From positions 330,986 through 394,985 of the forward strand of contig JXTC01000171.1 of the NCBI GenBank assembly GCA_002914845.1: 64,000 bases of DNA. The letters run 5' to 3'. This DNA comes from Trema orientale (Eukaryota; Streptophyta; Magnoliopsida; Rosales; Cannabaceae). Positions 46,921 to 58,343 of the stretch are shown here, one piece after another (within the stretch, counting starts at the first letter, position 1; each line of letters starts with the position of its first letter). The translations under genes and the position numbers were made by a program. Below the pieces are notes generated by a model that saw only the letters and a list, made by a program, of their open reading frames with translations, was not told where the DNA came from and did no database searches.

Positions 46921-47398
46921 GTTGGATCCAAGAGCCAAGAAGGCATTATTTATGGGTATCATCAGGTATAAAGGGATATCAACTTTGGTGTCTGCGAAAG
47001 ATTTTATTTAGCAGGGATGTTACTTTTGATGAGTTGCCATATTGAAGAAGGTAACAGAAGACCAAAAGAAGACTATTAGTATTCCGCAGCAGATGGAGCC
47101 TAGTCGGTAGCAGGTGGAGTTTGAGAAAACTACAACAGTAGTCCCAGCTAATGTTGTTGAAAATAGTGGTGACACTCCATTCGCAGAGGAGGACACTGAT
47201 GATGAAGAAGAGGTTCCGACCCAAGAGCCTCAACAGCAGCAAGAATCAATTATACATAATAGGCCAAGATGTGAAATTCGTAAACCTGCTCGATTTGTTG
47301 ATATGGTGGCCTATGCACTTCCCATTATAGATGATGATATTCCTTCCACATACAAAGATGCAGTCAAAAGTTCAGAAACTGAACAGTAGAAGAAAGCA

Positions 47399-48126
47399 AT
47401 GGAGGAAGAAATGCAGTCTCTTCGAAAGAATGAAACTTGGGAGCTAGCTCAACCACCGAAGAACAAGAAGGCAATTGGGTGGAAGTGGGTACATACAAAG
47501 AAAGAAGGATTTTCCAATAAGAATGATGTTTGCTTCAAGGCAAGATTGGTAGCGAAAGGCTATGCTCAGTTGGAGAGAATTGATTACAATGAGGTATTTT
47601 CTCTAGTTGTTAAACATTCCTCCATTAGAATTTTGTTAGCCTTACTATCACAGTTGGATCTTGAACTAGTTCAGTTGGATGTGAAAACTGCATTTCTATA
47701 CGGTGATTTGGAAGAGGAAATCTATATATCTCAGCCAGAAGGATTCAAGGTTGCTGGAAAAGAAATTGGGTTTGTAAACTGAAAAGATCGCTTTATGGGC
47801 TGAAACAATCGCCAAGGCAGTGGTACAAGTAATTTGATCGGTTTATGATGGGTCAGAAGTACACAAGAAGCAAGTTTGATAGTTGCGTATATTTTCGCAG
47901 GCTCCGAGATGGGTCTTTTATTTATCTACTCTTGTATGTTGATGATATATTGATAGCTTCGAAAAATCAAGTAGAAATTGAGAAGTTGAAGGCTCAGTTG
48001 AATCAAAAATTTGAGAAGAAGGATCTCAGTGAAGCAAAGAAGATTCTCGGTATGGAGATTAGCAAAGATAAAGGGAGAAGCAAGGTTAGTTTGACTCAGA
48101 AGCAATATCTGAAGAAAGTCTTATAG
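47399..48126 (+). pseudogene. Copia B reverse transcriptase
   Basis: 47399-47782 covers the N-terminal RT part (NETWELAQPP, GWKWVHTKKEG, RLVAKGYAQ, QLDVKTAFLYGDLEEEIYI). 47845-48126 carries the catalytic box LLLYVDDILIAS with YVDD at 47935-47946, intact. A one-base change of frame between 47770 and 47845 and several stops break the domain. The active-site residues are still all visible. Confidence 0.9.
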
Positions 48127-48135
48127 CATTTTGGT

Positions 48136-48905
48136 ATGAGTGAACAATCAAAACCTGGTAGTACACCGCTTGCTCCTTATTTCAAGCTTAGTACGTCTTT
48201 GTCTCCGAGTACAGATGCAGAGCAAGAGTACATATCACAAGTTCCATATTCAAAAGTGGTTGGTAGCTTGATGCATGCGATGGTGTGTATAAGACCCGAC
48301 ATTTCACATGCAATTGGGTTCGTGAGCAGGTATATGCATGATCTGGGTAAAGATCATTGGCAAGCTGTGAAATGGATTCTATGGTACTTATTGAAGACTG
48401 TAGATGTTGGTTTAGTTTTTGAGCGGAATGATAGACTTGGTCAGTGTGTGGTTAGTTATGTTGATTCCAATTACGCTGGTGATTTGGATAAACGTCGTTC
48501 AACTACTAGATATGTATTCACATTTGCAAGAACACCAATCAGTTAGAAGTCTACTTTACAGTCCACAGTTGCTTTGTTTACTACAGAGGCAGAGTACAAG
48601 ACAGTTACAGAGGCTGTGAAGGAAGCTATTTGGTTGTTATAAGGATTACTGAAAGAGCTGGGAGTTGTTCAGGAGCATATCTGTATTTATTCTGATAGTC
48701 AGAGTGCTATTTGCTTAGCGAAGAATCTAGTATACCATGTACATACGAAGCAAATTGACGTCCGACATCACTTTGTGCAGGAGATTATTGATGAAAGAAA
48801 TATACTGCTTCAGAAGATTGGTACTGCTGAGAATCCTGTAGATATGATGACTAAGGTAGTGATATCGATCAAGTTCAATCATTGTTTGGACTTGATCAAC
48901 ATCCT
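48136..48905 (+). pseudogene. Copia B RNase H
   Basis: 48136-48546 holds the connection region with RPDISHAIGFVSRYM and the first Asp of RNase H in SYVDSNYAGDLDKRRSTT. After a stop at 48543 the reading continues with TTEAEYKTVTEAVKEA and IYSDSQSAICLAKN, ending with the HVHTKQIDVRHHFVQEIID motif near 48735-48790. All are conserved landmarks of copia RNase H, which removes the RNA template. Confidence 0.85.
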
Positions 48906-49015
48906 AAAAATTTGATGGCGCCTTTTGGCCCATAAAGTAGCGTTGCTGTAATAGACAGAGGATACGAGAAATGGGGAATTTTGAGTGGGACCTGCTAACT
49001 CGCCAAGGTGGAGAT

Positions 49016-49473
49016 TGTTAGAATTTGGCTTGTTAGCTTTTATAATTATTTTACACTTTGTCCCACATCACTTGTGTATGAATATTTGGGGTCTACAGTT
49101 GGCTATAAATAAAGCCTTCTGTAATTGGTTTTAATCATCCCAAAATTAGTTCTCAATTGGTGAGGATCTTTATTCTTAAGGACCTCCATAGTTTTGTTTT
49201 TACCCTTTTTTTCCATTTGTGTCTGGATTTTTGCATTATAGCTCAAATTTTGTATTTCCTCTTTTTGAAGTTAGTGAAGTGGTCAGCAACGCTCCGAGGA
49301 CGTAGTTAATTTGCCGAACCTTGCTAAATTTTCTGTTCTCCTTTATTTTTGCATTTAGTATTTGCGCATTTTCTACTTTCGTTAATTTCAGTAGCTAGTT
49401 GGTAATTTATATTTTATATTGTCTTAGTATTAAATATAAGTATTTGGAGTAGTTGTGCTTCCGTTGCACAATA
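49016..49473 (+). repeat. 3' LTR of copia element B
   Basis: TGTTAGAATTTGGCTTGTTA after the purine tract CAAGGTGGAGAT, ending TTGCACAATA (CA changed to TA). Confidence 0.9.
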
Positions 49474-49478
49474 CAGAC

Positions 49479-50904
49479 GACATATAATTTGAATAAAAAT
49501 TTAGGAAGAAAAAAAAGTTTTAAAATGATGATACTTCTCTGTCTTGGCTTCCAGTACCTTTTTTGTGGTGACTCGCAAAAGGTCAACTTTAAAAAGTACG
49601 TCGCCACCAAATAGGATTAAAGCTAATTGGATTATACATGAGTATTGACTAGCAAAAAACAAAGACAATAACAAGCCTCTTCGTTGCGATTTGGGGAAGA
49701 AAGAAGAAATTTCTGAGTAATTTTACTGTAATAAAATTACCATCATGTTTTATTAGACTCAAAATATATATGTATAAAGACATTGAAAATTAATTTATTC
49801 TTAACTTTTGACGTAATATTTTCTCATTGCTTTTCCTTCTTTTAGTTTTTTCATTTAGTTTGATTATGGGATACGGTGTTGAATTTATAAGAAGAAAAAC
49901 TCGAATAGGCAATTTATAGATGAGGAGAGGGATTTGGATTCCATGGATGAGTTGATGGGACCCATTCACAATTCTATTAGAGATAGATAAGAAAGGTGGG
50001 ACTTAATCAATTATTTCTACGACATTTTTCTCATGCCAACTTTTTATACCTGGTTATTTAGTTGATGGTTTGTTTGTATTTTTTTTTAATAAAAAATTTT
50101 GATATGTTTGTTTTTTTTTTTTTTCTCTGGAAGGAATTTTGATATTGTTCTTTTGTTTATATTTTTTTTATCAATAATTTTGATATGTTGTTTTAATGAA
50201 AAGGATTTAAGTGAAAAGCAAAATGCAAATTAAAATTTCAATTCACCCAATCCGATAAACCTAGTGACTTCCCTTTTTCTTTTTCTTTTTTTCCTTTTTT
50301 TTTTTCAAGAAGAGAAGAAAAAGAGAAGGTTCTCAAAAAAAGCTAGTCCATGGAAATTTGGAGCTGCTACTATTAGAACCACGAGAAATGTCATCTATAG
50401 CACTGACGTCTATCGTAATGATATTATATCATTGCAATAGAATTCCCTATGGCAGAATCGAGTTCCTGTTGTAATAGAAGTTATGGTATATCAAAAGTTA
50501 ACTGAAACTCTATTATGATGACATGAGTTGTCGCAATAAGTACGTGTTGTCATTAGATAGTCACAGAAAATATTGACACTAGTGTTCCACGCCAAGAAAA
50601 CATTATTCAAGCAATTGTTATAATGTATCTATTTCTACGAGGTTTTGCATATCCTTTTTGATAAATTTAATATTTAAAAATTTAAATTAAATGCAAAATT
50701 CAAAAAATTTAAAAACAATTTAAGCCTCTATTGCAATGATATATCTAAGCTGTTATGATGACATATGTCATCGTGACAGGGTATATTTTCTTTTGGGAAA
50801 TATTTAGAACATCTAATTAAATACAAAATTTTGAAATATTTAAAACTCTATTGCAACGGTTTTGTATATGGTTAGATTTTACATTGGTAAATTATATTTG
50901 TTTT
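49479..50904. other. AT-rich non-coding stretch
   Basis: No gene is recognised. T-rich tracts occur near 50080-50180 and 50270-50310. 50350-50880 contains scattered CATGTCATC/GATGACA words in both orientations reminiscent of CACTA subterminal repeats, but no CACTA termini. Confidence 0.45.
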
Positions 50905-51245
50905 TGTTGAGGGTAATTTCCCCCGAGCGACTCAGGAAACGACACATACGACATATTGTAAACGACACGTCGTGATAACTACTAAATAACGACATCACGA
51001 ACTACCAACTGACCAAGCCGACCAGAGGTTGAGGCTGTGCCCTTCTACAAAGAGGGGGGTCAAGCAAGTTTAAGAGGAACACTACCCAGTCGTGACACGA
51101 CCAAGCTCACTAAGATAGAAAATTGCCTTGGTCGGATTCCATGCTACGTACAGATCAGGTATCGTAGACAGGAGATCGAGGAAGGAGCAAGGAATAGCCG
51201 ACCACCGGCGCGAAGATACAGTTCCGACCAAGAGGAAAAGTGAGG
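50905..51245 (+). repeat. Candidate 5' LTR fragment of Tat-lineage element
   Basis: Begins TGTTGAGGGTAATTTCCCCC, with GC-richer composition and CCGACCAG/ACCGACC words also common in the Tat coding region beyond 59010. Tat elements often start this way. The fragment gives way to AT-rich sequence near 51245, and no second copy lies in the window, so the call is tentative. Confidence 0.4.
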
Positions 51246-52335
51246 AAGGTGCAAATTAGAGAAAGGACGATGACTGATTCAAATTAATGAAGTCTTTTCC
51301 CAAGTGTAGGAGTGTCAAGTTAATAAATTACTCGGTAAGACCGAGGTTGATCTACAGGAAGATTAGTGAATAATACAAGACCATAACATATATATTACAA
51401 GAATAAAAATGATGGAAGAAAGTATGTTGTAGGATGATTATGACAATATAAAACAAAGTGACAAAAATATAACGATATAAAGTTGCAGAATTAAATAATT
51501 GCTAAGATTAGGGGATCCACTCTTGGGTACATCAAATAAGTATAACTTAAACTCATTTATTACTCAATTAGAATCCACACACAATGGAGGTTTCAATCGG
51601 AAGATTTAGCATTAAAGGTTCTTTAAGTTATACATGTGATTGCATTAGTTTCCTTAATTACCTTCTTTGGATAACGCCAATACTTATAAATGTGGTCAAG
51701 TACTCATAGTGGCACCTTATGTCTACAACAAATCAAGATTCCATCCTAGCATAGCCGGTTAACCAAACATACGGCCCAAATAGAATCAAGTATTTATTGT
51801 GCCAAAGGTTATATATAATGAATCAAGACACACCACTTACCAAGGAGGGTATTAGACTAATTAAGAAAGTAAAGACAATACATATATTACAGTAATAATT
51901 AAAAGATATAAACAATTAATTCTATGTAGAGTTTTAAATTATACTAATTCTTCCCTCAAGACATTCACTTTTTTACCTTAGCAAGATAGAAATTAACTAG
52001 ACATGATAATGAAGAAAAACAAAGATGAACATGATATAAACATAAAAGTGAATAGAAATATTTTACTACTTTACATGCAAAATGACATTACAATAATATA
52101 GAAAATAAGAGAGAAAACAAGAGAACGATCTTGATATCTGAAAACAAGATACCTATTAAGCCAAGATTAAGCATCTATTTATAGGAAAACTTAGAGATAC
52201 AAAGTCAATATTTGTAGACTAAGGATAAGTGCAAGGTGGCACATTGTTTTGGCAGATTCAGTCCCTCACAAAGATGTATCTGAAACTCCATGAATTTATA
52301 GCACTATCCAGCATCGTTCAACAATCTCGATAACA
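51246..52335. other. Non-coding stretch of unknown origin
   Basis: AT-rich with no gene. TCGGTAAGACCGAGGTTGAT at 51331 is a phrase seen in the untranslated parts of several plant LTR elements. It leads up to the left CTAGT of the gypsy insertion and, with that insertion removed, joins the sequence at 59010. Confidence 0.45.
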
Positions 52336-52340
52336 CTAGT
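52336..52340. repeat. Target-site duplication CTAGT, left copy
   Basis: CTAGT here and at 59005-59009 exactly flank the gypsy element and define both of its ends. Confidence 0.9.
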
Positions 52341-54777
52341 TGTGACATTCCCCGATTCCACACACGTACGTAAGGATATTCGTATACTTATTTTTAATAA
52401 AATCGGGAGACGTTACTCGACTTAGAATTGATAAAATAGTGAAAATTTAAAACTTTTTAAACTTTTTAAAAGAAAAAGGGAAATTCCACTCATAATTATA
52501 CATAGTCTAATTTATATGTATATACATACTCACAAAGTGGACCTCTCATAAAAATATACATAAATACACATACTCAAAATAGGTACAAAATTCTCAGTCA
52601 GGAAACCACAGCGTCAAAATGCTCATATACACAAGCCGCAGTCGGAAAGTCGGCGCTCCTCCTCTAACTCACAAAGCATCAGTACCCTCTACAATGTAAG
52701 AATGTTTGTGAGTACAAAATTCAGTAAGTAACGTATGTAGATGTAGAGTGCACATAACAGATAACAGATAATCATATGATTGGAATTCCTGTGTATATTA
52801 TATTGTCTGATAAGACCATGAATCGCATACTGAGCTACTCAGATAACTAATAACTAATTACTAATCATAAGCCGTCGTATGGAGGTCTCGAGTCTCAAAT
52901 ACATTTCAAATTCCTCTGTGTACTGCAGAGTTCCTCCCCATACCGCTATCAGAGTGTTCCCGAAGGAACTAAACAATGTCCCAGAAGGAACCTAATAATT
53001 GGGCACTGGCCTACCATACCCTATTCACCAATACTCGTCAGGCAATATTAATATACCACATGTTCATGCCTCATATATGTCAAAATAATAGATTCAGATG
53101 TTTACGCTTCAGGCATAATAGAACAACAGATACAAATTTTTATATAATCCATAGAGGCCACAAGTTTACAGAAACAAATAATTTCTTACATTGCAGGTGT
53201 AACGTTACTTACCTCGAACCGGAGCTTTTAGTTATTTTTCTTGTGAAATGCTCTTTGCTCTAGGTACAGTTCCCTATTCCTAATATTAAACCAACACCAA
53301 GTTCTTTCTATTACTAAATATGCAAAATTACAATTTACTATCTTAAGATTTGATACGAAATATACACAATTTCCTCACATCTAAGTTTGTGAATAGAAAG
53401 GAAAATAACAAAAGTTTACCTATACCCAGAATAGAAAGAAAACATGTTTTAGTTTCATAAAATCATCCTTAGACACACAAATAGCAGCAAGGAAAAATTA
53501 AGACATGAAACAAGTACACAAATCACGACATTAATTAATATGTAAATTTGCATCAAGTTATTTACACAATTCAGGTAAGTTATATAACTAAGAGATGTGC
53601 TACTAGAAAACTAGTTTAATAATATGTATATAAGCCAAGTTTCAATTTTGAATTCATAAGGACATATTTTTGTTACTTTAGATGTTGGTCACTCATTCTC
53701 AAGAAAAAGCACGTGGACAAATCTCTCTAAATAGCATTCAAATTAATTTATCTTCACCTTCAGTTTAAAACCAAACAATATATGCCTAAAGTAATTAAGA
53801 TTAAAGCCATAGTACAACTACAAGGTTCAACCAAACCTCTCAAGCTTTTAATGCTAATACTTGTCAATTAAAATAAGACAAAGACACATATATATGAACA
53901 TCACGTAAACCAATACTCCAATAGATCAAAATCATACAAAACAATAATCTATAGTTAAGTTGAAGCATGTTTTCCATGAATATTAATACCTTAAGTCCTA
54001 GGACTTCGTAAACTAATTATACAAACAAGAAATGATAATACAAGGGTCCATATATATATAACTTCATGTAATTGAAAAGAAAAGCTCAATAATCGGTCAA
54101 ACAATAATGAAGGAATCAAAAGATTAATATCAATAAAGAAAACAAAAGAATTACCTGATTCTCCAGCAACTATTGTATACAAATAAGAAACTTCCCTTAA
54201 TCACTTATTACACTACTTTTGGGAAGAAAAAGAAAGTGGGGATGGAGAGGGATATACGGTGGAGAGGAGAACCCAATGACCAAACCTAATAGCTTTTTAT
54301 ATTATTCAAGAAGAAATTGACCGACTTACTCAAGTCGGTGAATTTCTCGTTGTTAACCTTTTCTCTTCTAATTTTTTTTTTAAAAAAAATATTTTACAAT
54401 ATAAACTGGTAATAAAACAATTAATAGAATACAATTGTAAATCACTCTAGAAATTATAACTTAAGATAAATATGATTAATGATGACTTAACTCTACTGAT
54501 TAAAAATGACAAATATATTTTACTTCTAAAATCTTGTGTAAATTATAACAAATTCACATAAGAACACATCATACTTGTACCAAAGAGCATAACGTGAGTA
54601 TTTCACTGCAAAATTACTTAGTAATAATTGTTAGTAAAATTAACCAATAACTTGAAGCAAGTTTTCAAAATTATATGCATATATGATACTAAAATAAAAT
54701 TATTTCCGATCATATTATTATTAGCTATTCTAATTATGTGAGGAATTGAGTATCGTTTTAGAATTCGGGATATCACA
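52341..54777 (-). repeat. 3' LTR (left copy) of gypsy element C
   Basis: On the plus strand it begins TGTGACATTCCCCGATTCC and ends GAATTCGGGATATCACA. The two ends are imperfect inverted repeats of about 16 bp, longer than the usual TG...CA. Length is 2.44 kb. Only short chance reading frames occur. Confidence 0.85.
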
Positions 54778-54782
54778 ATTCT

Positions 54783-55536
54783 CCCCTCCTAATAAAAATT
54801 TTCTCCTCGAAATTTGCTTACCAAATAATTCTGGATGTTGACTTCTCATTTCATCTTCTCACTCCCATGTAGCCTCCTCTACAGTATGGTTTCACCACAG
54901 TACTTTCACTAAAGGAATCTTTTTGTTTCTTAATTCTTTCTCCTTTCTGTCTAAAATCTGAACTAGACGTTCCTCATAAGTTAATTTTGGATCCAGTTTA
55001 AGTGGCTTCTAGCTAAGAATATGGGATGGCTCTGACACATACTTCCTTAACATAGAAATATGGAAGACATTATGCGCACTCGATAACTCTGGGGGCAATG
55101 TAAGCCTATAGGCGACATTCCCAACTTTCTCGAGGATCTCATATAGGCCTACAAATCTCGGGCTCAATTTCCCTTTCTTTCCAAATCTTATTACACCCTT
55201 CATAGGAGCTACTTTGAGAAATACCTTATCACCAACAGAAAAATATAACGGCCGACGTTCTGGATCTACATAAAATTTTTGTCTACTTTGAGCGGCTATC
55301 ATACGTTTTCTTATCTTCTCAACTGCTTCAGCTGTATCTCTAACAATATCAGGACCTAAATAACGTCGCTCTCCAATCTCATCCCAGTGAACTTGAGATC
55401 TGCACTTTCTACCATACAATATCTCATTAGGTGCAACACCAATCGTAGCTTGAAAGCTGTTATTATAAGAGAACTCAATCAATGGCAAGTAATGGTTCCA
55501 TGACCCTTGGAAATCCATAACACAAGCTCTAAACAT
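54783..55536 (-). pseudogene. Gypsy C integrase, C-terminal core and chromodomain-like tail
   Basis: The open part (55536-55009, 175 residues) begins FRACVMDFQGSWNHYLPLIE and contains EFSYNNSFQATIGVAPNEILYGRKCRS, then the GPY/F-type region with LSPRFVGLYEILEKVGNVAY. After a stop the same frame continues to about 54790 with LTYEERLVQILDRKEKELRN, IPLVKVLW and EEATWE, typical of the integrase C-terminal chromodomain region of Tekay/Del elements. Two further stops fall in it. Integrase would insert the cDNA; the chromodomain would target heterochromatin. Confidence 0.85.
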
Positions 55537-56024
55537 ATCCTCTAAGTTTGAATAGTTCTCTCAGCCTGGCCATCCGTCTGAGGATGGAATGCAGTACTGA
55601 ATTTCAATTTAGTTCCCAAAGCTCGTTGTACACTCTCCTAGAATTTTGAAGTAAATCTGGCATCTCTATCTGAGATTATGGAAACTGGAATTCCATGAAG
55701 TCTAACAATCCCCTTAATGTACAATGCTGCAAGTTTATCCATGGAGTAGGTCATAGAAATCGGAATAAAATGAGCTACCTTAGTGTGTCTATCAACTATG
55801 ACTCAAACTGCATCTTGACGAGATACTGTCTTTGGTAACCTAACTACAAAATCCATGGCGATCTCCTTCCACTTCCACTCAGGTAACGGTAATGGTTGTA
55901 ACTCTCCTGCTGGTCTCTTGTGCTCAGCCTTTATCGGCTGACATGTTAAGCAATGTTCCACAAATTTGAAAATATCATTTTTCATTCCTGCCCACCAGTA
56001 AAGAATCTTCAAATCGTTGTACAT
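55537..56024 (-). pseudogene. Gypsy C integrase, zinc finger and core N-terminal part
   Basis: 56024-55803 reads through the finger's CLTCQPIKAEH cysteine pair and into WKEIAMDFVVRLPKT, which holds the first catalytic Asp. The next stretch, with stops, includes [12 protein letters not shown] (second Asp) and LKFSTAFHPQTDGQAERT with the catalytic Glu, before joining 55536. The key residues remain readable although the frame is broken near 55620 and 55540. Confidence 0.8.
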
Positions 56025-56120
56025 TTTAGTAGTACCTGGATGGACTGAATATGGAGTAGTGTGTGCTTCTACTAGAATTTCTTCCTTGATATTTTTATCA
56101 TCTGGTACACAAAGTCTACC

Positions 56121-56700
56121 CTAAAAACTGATTACTCCTTCAGCAGAAATAGTGAAATCTGACTTTTTCCCCGACTCTACTAATTCTTTGTATCCAATTA
56201 ACTCAGGATCTTCCTTCTGGCCTTGTTTAATTCTGTCTAATAAGGTAGATTGTAAAGTCATAGCAGATAATTTCCCAGTAATTAGCTCGATACTAGATCT
56301 GTAAAAATCATCCCGCAAAGGTTTCTCCAATTCATGTAAAGCTGCCAAACTACCAGATGATTTTCCGTTGAGTGCATCCGCCATAACATTGGCTTTTACT
56401 GGATGATAACTGATATCGCAATCACAGTCTTTTACCAATTCTAGCCAACATCTTTGTCTCATGTTCAGTTCTTTCTGAGTGAACAAATACTTCAAACTTT
56501 TGTGATCAGTAAAGATTTCACAATGTACTCCATATAGATAATGCCGCCAAATTTTTAATGCGAACACTACTGCTGCCAATTCTAAATCATGAGTAGGATA
56601 GTTGCGCTCATAATCCTTTAGCTATCTTGAAGCATAAGCAATAACTTTTCTATTTTGCATGAGAACGCATCCCAGGCCTTGTTTCGAAGCATCACTGTAT
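56121..56700 (-). pseudogene. Gypsy C RNase H
   Basis: 56579-56121 starts [20 protein letters not shown] and continues [20 protein letters not shown] with [20 protein letters not shown] and ADAL. These are standard Ty3-gypsy RNase H landmarks. The N-terminal part, up to about 56700, is readable but interrupted by a stop near 56621. Confidence 0.85.
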
Positions 56701-56777
56701 ATGACAAATCCCTCAGTGCCTACAGGTATGGTCAGAACTGGTGCTGAAATTAATCTTTGCTGAAATTAATCTTTGCT

Positions 56778-57594
56778 TCAATTCTTGAAAACTCTTTTCA
56801 CACTTATCAGTCCATATATATATTTGTTACTCTTCCTGGTCAACTGTGTGAGTGGCATAGCTATCTTAGAGAATCCCTCAATAAACCTTCTATAATAACC
56901 GGCCAAACCCAGAAAACTCCTGACTTCTGTTACATTTGTAGGTCTAGACCAAATATTAACTGCTTCAACCTTGGTTGGATCAACAGAATTCCCATCCTGA
57001 GAAACAACGTGACCAAGGAATGATACTTTTTCCAACCAAAACTCGCATTTCTTGAATTTAGCATATAACTCTTTCTCTTTCAATATTTGAAGGGTAATTC
57101 TTAAGTGTTCTTTATGCTCATCTCTAGATCGTGAGCATACTAAAATGTCATAAATGAACACAATAACAAACTTATCAAGGAATTCCTTAAATATTCTGTT
57201 CATTAGATCCATAAACGCTGTTAGAGCATTGGTCAAATCAAACGGCATCACTAGAAACTCAAAATGACCATACCAAGTTCTAAAGGCAGTCTTCGGAATA
57301 TCTTCTTCTTTGACTTTTAACTGATGATAACCAGACCTCAAATCAATCTTCGAAAACACAGAGGCACCCTACTATTGATCAAATAAATCATCAATGCGTG
57401 GTAAGGGATACTAGCTTGTTCTTAATAGTCACTTTGTTAATCTCTCTATAGTCAATACACAATCTCATAGTGCCGTCTTTCTTTTTCACAAATAGAACTG
57501 GCGCACCCCATGGAGAAAAGCTGGAATGTACAAATCCTTTGTCTAGTAATTCCTGTAATTGAGTCTTTAGCTCCTTTAATTCTCTTGGGGCCAT
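56778..57594 (-). pseudogene. Gypsy C reverse transcriptase with mutated active site
   Basis: 57594-57391 holds the RT start ([40 protein letters not shown]). After a frameshift, 57359-56778 continues [20 protein letters not shown] and the palm region. The catalytic box that should read F-I-D-D reads F-I-Y-D ([12 protein letters not shown]), with Tyr at codon 57152-57150, so one of the two metal-binding aspartates is gone. The thumb with [10 protein letters not shown] and [17 protein letters not shown] follows. It is clearly a former RT, now inactive. Confidence 0.92.
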
Positions 57595-57741
57595 CCTATA
57601 GAGTGTCTTAGAAATAGGTGCAATACCTAGTACTAAATCAATAGCAAAATAAATCTCTCTTACAGGTGGTAAACCTGGTAAATCCTCTTAAAACACTTCC
57701 AGAAAATCCTGCACAACTGAAACATCTTCTGGTCTTAACTT

Positions 57742-58343
57742 CTACTCAACAGACGTATCAAAAACACTGGCCAAATATCCTGAACTACCTTTTTCTAATA
57801 ATTTTCGAGCTTTCATAGCTGAAATCAAAGGGAACTTAGTTTTATACTGAGTACCCATAAGTGTGAACTGATCAACATTAGGAGGATAAAATGTCACCAT
57901 TTTGTTCTTACAGTCAATCTTAGAAAAATACTTTGACAGCCAATCCATACCCAAAATGATTTCATAATCATCTATTTCAAGCACAATTAAGTCTGCAAAT
58001 AACTCTCCATCGTCCAACGTAATAGGACAGGCTCTCAAAATTTTATTTGAATATATAGCCTCTCTAGAGGGAAGTGTAGTGCCAAATGGAGTACTCATTT
58101 GATCTGTAGGACGACCCAATCTCCTCACAAATGTTAATGATGCATGTGAATGCGTGGATGTTGAATCTATTAATGCATGAGCTATAATGCCAGAAATTAA
58201 TATCTTACCTGTGATAACATATGGGTCTATCTCGGTCTCAAGTCTAGTGTCTATCTCAGTCATGGCATATAGCCTACTACCAGGTTTTTTCCGATCGTTT
58301 GCCACTTCAGGGCAATCCTTAATGAAATGACCACTTTTTCTGC
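57742..58343 (-). pseudogene. Gypsy C gag end and aspartic protease
   Basis: The minus frame begins at the second Cys of the gag zinc knuckle (CRKSGHFIKDCPEVA, 58344-58300). It then runs through a 187-residue open part carrying the retropepsin fold: ALIDSTSTHSHAS in place of the usual ALIDSGATHSF, and later EIILGMDWLSKYFSKIDCKN. The catalytic D-S/T-G is D-S-T here, so protease activity is probably lost. The first knuckle Cys is missing because of the deletion junction. Confidence 0.88.

Larger units (their letters stand above)
44396..49473 (+). mobile_element. Nearly complete Ty1-copia retrotransposon (B), Tork/TNT1-like
   Basis: Short LTRs (461 and 458 bp) start TGTTAGAATTTGGCTT. A primer-binding site AGTGGTATCAGAGCAGC follows the first, and the polypurine tract AAGGTGGAGAT precedes the second. 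The domains come in copia order: gag, protease, GAG-pre-integrase, integrase, reverse transcriptase, RNase H. At least one stop in gag, a frameshift in integrase near 46500 and further stops at 47388, 47780, 48124 and 48543 prevent a full polyprotein. The LTRs differ at only a modest number of sites, so it is younger than copia element A. The lineage name rests on LTR size and gag style and is tentative. Confidence 0.9.

Noticed and set aside
50350..50880. Possible CACTA-like element from scattered GATGACA/TGTCATC words
   Set aside because: No CACTA termini or 3-bp duplications, and the repeats are irregular.
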